Below are positions 60,912-64,000 of a stretch of DNA of 64,000 nucleotides, piece by piece. A program made the position numbers and the translations under genes. The notes beneath the pieces were generated by a model. That model ran no database searches. It saw only the letters and a program-made list of their open reading frames with translations, and was not told the origin of the DNA. The first letter of the stretch is position 1. Every line of letters begins with the position of its first letter. Origin of the DNA: Siphonodentalium dalli (taxonomy: Eukaryota > Mollusca > Scaphopoda > Gadilida > Siphonodentaliidae); NCBI GenBank assembly GCA_032622095.1, contig CP136064.1, positions 186,480,209 to 186,544,208 of the forward strand. Reading direction: 5' to 3'.

Positions 60912-63642
60912 GGTCTTCAAAATATATATGAGACTAGCTGGTGGACCCGACTTCGTCCGGGCTGTTTCCCCTCTGCTTTTCGGCGAATTGCGCGATTTGA
61001 CCTTGAATTGACCATTTTGAAGGTCAAGGTCAGGTTGGGGTCACGATTTGACCCGTCCAAAACAGTCCCTGGATAAAAGTACCCGACAAAAGTACCCGTC
61101 GAAATCCGTCGGGTTTTACCAGATTTGACCTTGAATTGACCATTTGATGGTCAATGGCAGGTTGGGGTCACGATTTGACCCGTCCAAAACACTCCCTGGA
61201 AAAAATTAACCCTAGGTAGCAAATTTCGTCAAAATCCGTCTGGAAGTTTTCCCGGCCATAGCTAACACACACACACAGACAAACAGACAGACAGAAGTCC
61301 CAAAATATATATTAGATAGATGAAGGTGTAGGTGTATCAAAATCAAAATAGTTTCATGTGGAATTATTTGAGTCAGGTAAGGGTAGTTTTGGAAGTTAAA
61401 TAATGCAGCATCAAAATATCGCAACACTATAAACCTTAAAATTAAAGAGATGTAAGATAGCGATTCTAAGAAATTAAGGTCGTTGTCGAATTAGGATTTT
61501 TGGACAATTTTGATAAAATCTAGCGCTGTCGATCGTTCCAAACCAGATGTTCAAATGAGGGACATTTCAAAACTTTGAACGCAAATATAAATGACATGGA
61601 TTTGAGCATTAATCGAGAAGAATTGAAGTTTGATATCAACGGATATGTGCCGTGTTAAATCACCTATAGATGCATGCCCCAATAACTAAAAAGGAAATCT
61701 TAGGGGTGATTGATAGACTAAAACGTACATGTAAATGCACCCGGTCTCGATTCGATCAGTAATGAATATACCAAAGAAACTAATTGTATAATGCTTCCGA
61801 TATACGATATTGGAATTTAATTTTCGGCAATGTTAGTAGAATGCCACATTCCTCCCGTTGCATGGTATACAGCGCGCGAATAAATGTACTAACTTATCAG
61901 TCTCACTCACCGAACAAGTCCATAATATTTCTTTAAAATGAGACGAATTGACAAATATGATGAATATGACATGGCCCAACCTTTTTTATAATACAGCCGC
62001 ACCTAACCTATTATATAGATAATGAATGGCTTGGAGTTGACTATGCCAAAATAGTGGTCCTCGAGGAGGAATAGTCCACGAGCCGCAGGCGAATGGACTA
62101 TTCCTCATCGAGGACCACTATTTTGGCATAGTCAACGACAAGTCATTCATTATTTATTATATTATATCGAACATTGGTGCAAATTCTCACACACATTTTG
62201 ATTTGCCTTGAATTTTGGAAATCGGTCTCAGATTTTACAATTTACGGCATCTCTTCGTGATTCATGCATTTATTTCTATAATTACGTCATTAGCAAAAAC
62301 ATTTTGGCGAAATTTTAGAAGATAACTTGCTTAACATCGATTAAAGCGGAAAAGGAAATTATAAGTAACGTCCACTGTCATTACAAAATTAGGACTGGCC
62401 GCATGCTAACTAAACGGACAAACTATTAAATACGTTGGCTAGCTATTATCGGACATTTGTAAGATCATTACAATTCACCAATAAATCTAATGATATACCT
62501 ATATTGCAACAAGTATCGTACAAGGTATAGTTTAAGTTTGGCCGTATCTTCAGGCGGCAACCCGATTTCGCGAAATTAATTTGTTACTATAAATAGAAAA
62601 ATAATAGTCGGCATGTAGGAATCCTACTGGGGTACTATCGTAAAATAGTATAGCAGTGTGCAGCCAATCAGAATGCGAGAAAGTCACGTGATATATAATA
62701 TATGTATATACAAATATAGTATATACCTGCTTACATCATCTGTCCCATGTTTATATATGATATTGATTAAAGCATTCAAATCAACAGTAAGCTGATTGTC
62801 AGATATTAAAGGCCCACTTAATTTTCGAACCCCCAATTCACATTATGTAAAATATATGCCATATTATATACCATTTGAAAGAGTAAGCTCCAAAACATTG
62901 TATTTTCAACTTATTCGATGTAATAAACTGTGAACATGTTGTTTTTTATTGAGACACTGGCGTCTGCTCTGTTGTCATGTTTATGCACACTGTTTTAATC
63001 TGATCCCGAAGCAACATCACACGAAGAAGATGCACGGAAGATTTCGCAAGTGTCTCCCGTAAGTCCAGTCTCTTTGTTTACTGATACTTATTCACTCGAT
63101 GTGCATGAGTGTTTGTCTCCATGTGGAGTGGCTGTGTATTTAAATCGTTTGGTTCGAATGATAACATGGCATTTTTGTGAAAATGGTTGAGTTTTCTTCC
63201 CAAGAAATTTCAGTGCATCCACACAGGAGTATCTCGGAGTGACGTCATACAGGCTGGAAATGGTGGTTAAGAGTGGAAAACATTGGGAACGGTATCTATC
63301 ACATTGAAGTATATACTGTTCTGTGTCTTCAATTTCACCGCAGACACACATTGGTTGGTATCTGACAAAAATAGAACATATACGCTGGTGATCATACAGC
63401 ATTATTATATGTAAATAGTGTAAATATGTTTGTCAACTCAAACGCGTGTTAACTCACGATTGAGTTCATTAAAGCATTCAACATGTGCGGTAATTCAGAT
63501 GGAGTCCTCTTTAACGTGCATGTATGTTATGCAATTAATTTTAACCTTTAGTTGCGGGAAGAAAAACAGAGTCACAATAAAAGGCGAAATGCATTACATG
63601 TTTAGAATTCGGTTTAAAAGATAAATTAGACTGACTCACCAT
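34258..63642 (-). CDS. Gene A: four-EF-hand calcium-binding protein (calmodulin/troponin C superfamily)
   Basis: Exons on the minus strand: 63640-63642, 57576-57609, 47569-47712, 42768-43013, 34258-34301; introns GT-AG, phases 0, 1, 1, 1. The joined frame is open for 156 codons and ends in TGA. Loops: EF1 D-S-D-A-S-G-Y-L-D-C-N-E; EF2 D-T-D-G-D-V-Q-I-D-F-D-E, where the usual Gly at position 6 is Val; EF3 D-E-D-D-N-G-T-L-D-K-E-E; EF4 D-K-N-G-D-G-V-I-N-C-G-E. All keep the acidic residues at 1 and 12. No signal peptide or membrane segment is seen, so a cytosolic Ca2+ sensor or buffer is likely. The length is slightly above calmodulin (about 149) and near troponin C (about 160). The exact subfamily is not determined. 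The tandem paralogue is gene B. Confidence 0.82.
34482..34550. repeat. 69-bp palindrome, copy 3 (centre inverted)
   Basis: Same arms as copy 1. The centre reads TCGACCATATGTCGC, the opposite orientation apart from two bases. Confidence 0.9.
34691..34759. repeat. 69-bp palindrome, copy 4
   Basis: Same arms and centre as copy 1. Confidence 0.9.
34786..35208. mobile_element. TTAA MITE, family 4, sharing a TTAA with its neighbour
   Basis: Starts at the TTAA that ends the previous element (34786-34789) and ends at TTAA 35205-35208. Terminal repeats read GGGTCAGGGGACCTCA and TGAGGTCCCCTGATCC. Gene B has neither element at this point: 1818-1845 continues directly into sequence homologous to 35209 onward. 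Confidence 0.83.
35478..35645. repeat. Hairpin repeat
   Basis: The left part TATATAGAGGATCTCCAACG and the right part, ending GTTGAAGATCTTGTATATCG, are inverted complements with few mismatches over about 75 bases per arm. It is non-coding. Confidence 0.7.
35691..36167. mobile_element. TTAA MITE, family 5, intact copy
   Basis: TTAA at both ends; terminal repeats AGGTACTCAACCCG and CGGGTTGAGTACCT. Subterminal GACTCGAATCAAATATTTT and ATTTGATTCGAGTCG form a second inverted pair. A broken relative spans 53212-56483. Confidence 0.85.
36184..36450. repeat. Repeat block shared with 1-290
   Basis: Same orientation and clear similarity to the first 290 bases of the window. It is not collinear with the other duplicated blocks. 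Confidence 0.65.
36452..36512. repeat. Short hairpin
   Basis: GGGGGATTTGGCATCTATTGG and its near reverse complement CCAATAGATGCTCAAATCCCC flank a CTCGGCAGAGCC centre. Confidence 0.7.
36838..38870. repeat. Long degenerate tandem array
   Basis: Begins with (CTGT)n at 36838-36868. About a dozen units of roughly 120-135 bp follow, each with CCACCAAA(C/T)T.ATATA, a C.ATGATAT.AGGAATC.AAT stretch, TGGTTTAAA and a GGGG.GGGGCACCAAA part. Similarity decays toward 38870. Open frames here are repeat translations, not genes. Confidence 0.75.
38871..40379. other. Intron 4 DNA without recognised content
   Basis: No gene or clear repeat is seen in 38871-39850. Near 39940-40030 a short ACGTAATAAAC.TACGTTGAC-type motif recurs a few times. 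A GACATC.CAATCCGA.TAATA motif repeats near 40190-40250. Confidence 0.35.
40380..40750. repeat. Cluster of three hairpins
   Basis: Inverted pairs are visible around 40383-40415 (GTTGACACGATG / GTCAACCC), 40520-40664 (ATATTACTTG ... CAAGTAATAT, with internal GATATCAG/CTGATAT pairs) and 40690-40750 (AGAACGA.ACGATGTGTAAATG and CATTTACACATCGT). Confidence 0.6.
40827..42075. repeat. Dispersed repeat with G-run/C-run ends, long copy
   Basis: Ends match the 485-bp copy at 9066-9550. About 735 extra bases (40979-41713) lie inside, including an AT run and a C run of more than 20 bases near 41657-41679. No open frame of note. Confidence 0.7.
42768..43013 (-). CDS. Gene A exon 4 (EF2 end, EF3, most of EF4)
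   Basis: 246 nt, acceptor CACTCAG, donor GTATAGTGG, phase 1 at both ends. It encodes DVQIDFDEFV, a linker, the EF3 loop D-E-D-D-N-G-T-L-D-K-E-E, MTEDELDEFIEMADKNGDG and VINCG. An alternative acceptor TTTCTCAG lies 15 nt upstream, which would add five in-frame codons after the split Gly and disrupt the EF2 loop. Confidence 0.88.
43569..43740. repeat. Two diverged copies of the 69-bp palindrome
   Basis: 43569-43636 keeps CAATGCATTCTCTTATATATGC with a mutated partner arm. 43669-43740 has TGCCAGTGCATG and CATGTCTACTAGAATGCACTGGCA. Both have lost perfect symmetry and centre sequence, so they are older than the four perfect copies. Confidence 0.7.
43755..44340 (+). pseudogene. LINE ORF2 C-terminal fragment
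   Basis: The plus strand reads, with frame changes and stops, a block like RTLYLTPYIRN and then KCSSLNYDLLSNHIKTSPLCHCGKIE, the terminal zinc-binding motif common to LINE ORF2. No upstream RT core remains. Confidence 0.7.
45181..45440 (-). other. Intron block conserved with gene B
   Basis: TTGAGGAATG.GAATG.CTGTTTAC and CAAACTAATTATT stretches match 9901-10440 in gene B intron 3. It shows collinearity of the duplicated introns; there is no exon signal. Confidence 0.6.
45470..45835. repeat. (ATC)n-type microsatellite
   Basis: About 360 bases of imperfect CATCAT/CGTCAT triplets. Long open frames on both strands (poly-Asp/Met on minus, Ile/Val-rich on plus) are artefacts of the triplet repeat. 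Confidence 0.95.
45891..46133 (-). other. Intron block conserved with gene B, next to exon 3
   Basis: Matches 16994-17215. In gene B this block abuts exon 3; here about 1.4 kb of inserted elements (46134-47558) separates it from exon 3. Confidence 0.7.
46134..47023. mobile_element. TIR element with 85-bp inverted ends
   Basis: Left end ATTGGCTGCGGACACACGTA and right end, read in reverse complement, the same. Inverted similarity continues for about 85 bases (CACAGTAGCGATG.CATAGTAGGTGTGAC). The 890-bp element has no transposase-like frame. The target duplication is unclear. Confidence 0.75.
47031..47558. repeat. Hairpin-headed repeat, copy 2
   Basis: Arms 47031-47106 and 47131-47209 are inverted complements. 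The tail matches 4231-4574. Its far end (TATGTAAATATA) lies about 10 nt from the donor of gene A exon 3. Confidence 0.78.
47569..47712 (-). CDS. Gene A exon 3 (EF1 and start of EF2)
   Basis: 144 nt, acceptor TATCACTTCAG, donor GTGAGTAT, phase 1 at both ends. It encodes VRGAFDEF, the loop D-S-D-A-S-G-Y-L-D-C-N-E, a linker with TDEEIREILNEL and the first part of EF2. The same length and phases as gene B exon 3. Transposon ends lie within about 12 nt of each splice site. Confidence 0.9.
47724..48221. mobile_element. TTAA MITE, family 6, next to the exon 3 acceptor
   Basis: TTAA at 47724-47727 and 48218-48221; terminal repeats AGGCCCACTTAATTTTCGA and TCGAAAATTAAGTGGGCCT. The same intron position in gene B (17385-17400) has no insert, and sequence resumes on both sides (TATCACTTCAG, CACAATATA). 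A half copy lies at 62806-62990. Confidence 0.9.
48311..48839 (-). mobile_element. TTAA-flanked MITE, family 1, copy C (inverted)
   Basis: Left TTAA at 48311-48314, right ATAA at 48836-48839. Ends AGGCACGGGCGGCGTT and AACGCCGCCCGTATCT. It reads as the reverse complement of the copies at 18541 and 29545. Confidence 0.83.
48945..49410. repeat. GCGC/AATATTGCG palindromic repeat region
   Basis: Many short units of the types GCGCTTAATATTGCGACAT and TCAATATCGCAATA in both orientations, with about 160 bases of AT-rich DNA (49090-49250) in the middle. The arrangement is roughly inverted about that centre, so it may be a decayed foldback element. Confidence 0.6.
54725..55280. repeat. Direct repeat unit, copy 1
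   Basis: Similar in direct orientation to 55537-56145 (GGATTACCAAT.ACATGG, GCACGAAAATAGGC, GTTGTCGCTA). No coding capacity is seen. Between the units a TTTAAAATTTGGGCAGAACTT motif repeats. Confidence 0.75.
55537..56145. repeat. Direct repeat unit, copy 2
   Basis: Partner of 54725-55280, with scattered indels. Confidence 0.75.
56756..57467. mobile_element. 712-bp TA-flanked TIR element
   Basis: Ends CCTTACTCGTATTTAAATTC and its inverted partner, then GCGCAGTACTATTTTTCGC. The outer TA pairs are at 56754-56755 and 57468-57469. Gene B at about 19350-19370 reads AATCTATTTGATTTG with a single TA: an exact empty site. A TA target is typical of the Tc1/mariner group; no transposase is seen. Confidence 0.88.
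57576..57609 (-). CDS. Gene A exon 2
   Basis: 34 nt, acceptor CATTTCAG, donor GTGAGTATA. Codes TAEDLSDEEYN plus one base of a Lys codon completed by exon 3. Both flanking introns match gene B in position and phase. Confidence 0.83.
57690..58150. repeat. Repeat with GCGATCTGGCGAACCCGAC start and CGGACGGA end
   Basis: Contains two internal copies of TTTTCATGTGA.TAATCCATATACCAAAT and a terminal run of CGGACGGNCNCACGGACGG. No coding capacity. It looks like a dispersed non-autonomous repeat. Confidence 0.5.
58229..61320. repeat. Cluster of GACCCGACTTCGTCCGGGC-type repeats in both orientations
   Basis: Direct copies at about 58229-58560 and 60944-61320 start CTAGC.GGTG and end CCCAAAATATATATTAGAT after ACAG/ACAA runs. 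Partial copies at 59530-60170 are direct; 58565-58770 and about 59270-59530 are inverted. The core TTGAAGGTCAAGGTCAGGT recurs about eight times. Bases 60536-60650 and 60660-60775 are a near-perfect direct pair (CGACCCGATAAAATTCGTA). Confidence 0.75.
62010..62165. repeat. Long hairpin
   Basis: Arms of about 65 bases: GACTATGCCAAAATAGTGGT and, downstream, ACCACTATTTTGGCATAGTC; continuing TCCTCGAGGAGGAATAGTCC against GGACTATTCCTCATCGAGGA. The centre is ACGAGCCGCAGGCG. Outer flanks are AT-rich and also complementary. Confidence 0.85.
62806..62990. mobile_element. Half copy of TTAA MITE family 6
   Basis: Starts at TTAA 62806 with AGGCCCACTTAATTTTCGA and follows the 47724-48221 family for about 180 bases, then stops without a second end. 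The gene B sequence at 23264-23279 has the TTAA unoccupied. Confidence 0.78.
63088..63402 (-). pseudogene. LINE ORF2 C-terminal fragment
   Basis: An open 104-codon frame with CVCGEIEDTEQYILQCDRY, the cysteine-rich end of LINE ORF2, then FPLLTTISSLYDVTP. There is no RT core upstream, so it is a truncated relic rather than a gene. Confidence 0.7.
63640..63642 (-). CDS. Gene A exon 1 coding part (ATG)
   Basis: The minus strand reads ACGTCAAAATG then GTGAGTCAGT. Same layout as gene B exon 1. Only the first Met is coded. Confidence 0.78.
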
Positions 63643-64000
63643 TTTGACGTATCTCCGCTCAGATTATGTGCAGTGCTATTGAATCGATAACCTTTGATAA
63701 CTGATGTCAGCTCAAGGTCGACTGTTGCCAAATATCTACGTGTCTTGTTCTCAAATTCCGGTGGCAAATTCAGTTGTCAAAGAACGCACGATAGACCCGC
63801 AGATATGTTCCAAATTGCGGTACAGGATAGACACAAGAGTCAATACGTCCAAAAGTTGGATCAAAGTATTTACCCGAGAAACTACTGGTAGCAATATTTT
63901 GATTTGCAGCATTGATTACTTCTTGGTCACGGGGCGTATGGTTGTTAATGGTTTTGCACAATGCACGAATAAACATGGCAGTTTATCTGTACGCTATTTC
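63643..64000 (-). promoter_or_regulatory. 5' UTR and promoter region of gene A
   Basis: Aligns with 23529-23910 upstream of gene B. No TATA box is seen in the part available; the window ends here. Confidence 0.45.

Larger units (their letters stand above)
57610..63639 (-). other. Gene A intron 1
   Basis: A 6-kb intron. It contains a repeat with CGGACGGA ends (57690-58150), the CCCGACTTCGTCCGGGC cluster (58229-61320), a hairpin (62010-62165), a half MITE (62806-62990) and a LINE fragment (63088-63402). Bases 61400-62000 hold nothing recognised apart from 61826-61945, which resembles 32937-33045. Confidence 0.6.

Overview
The window is AT-rich animal DNA with no prokaryotic features. It has large introns with GT-AG borders, LINE-type and Ty3/gypsy-type retroelements, and a dense load of short TIR/MITE and foldback elements. 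Long inverted-repeat elements of this kind are known from marine invertebrates (for example sea-urchin TU elements), so a marine invertebrate is a reasonable guess. I cannot name the species.

The host content is a tandem pair of paralogous four-EF-hand genes (calmodulin/troponin C superfamily), both on the minus strand. I assembled them from conserved splice sites and a shared exon plan: exon 1 codes only the ATG, exon 2 is 31-34 nt, exon 3 carries EF1 plus the start of EF2, exon 4 carries the rest of EF2, EF3 and most of EF4, and exon 5 holds the last residues. Gene A (right) spans 63642 down to 34258 and reads open for 156 codons. Gene B (left) spans 23528 down to 1766 and is broken twice: a frameshift in exon 4 and a stop in exon 5 before the homologous end. 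Homology between the copies extends through introns, the upstream region and the 3' flank, so this is a segmental tandem duplication with a period of about 30-40 kb.

The introns and intergenic DNA are filled with transposons. Because the two copies are paralogous, several insertions can be read against an empty or differently filled site. Main elements: a nearly intact Ty3/gypsy-like LTR retrotransposon (11214-16693, plus strand, antisense to gene B in its intron 3); several TTAA-flanked MITE families of piggyBac-like habit; a 712-bp TA-flanked element (56756-57467); a 1474-bp foldback element with 8-bp target duplications inside a decayed LINE (26841-28314); and a near-perfect 69-bp palindrome carried by TTAA elements and present six times.

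The most interesting points are: exon 3 of gene A (144 nt) has repeat ends about 12 nt outside its acceptor and about 10 nt outside its donor; exon 5 of gene A has back-to-back TTAA MITEs 28 nt upstream of its acceptor; and one ancestral TTAA in intron 2 holds a different MITE family in each paralogue. The rest (30.0-33.7, 38.9-40.8 and 49.4-53.2 kb, and parts of the introns) shows no gene I can support.
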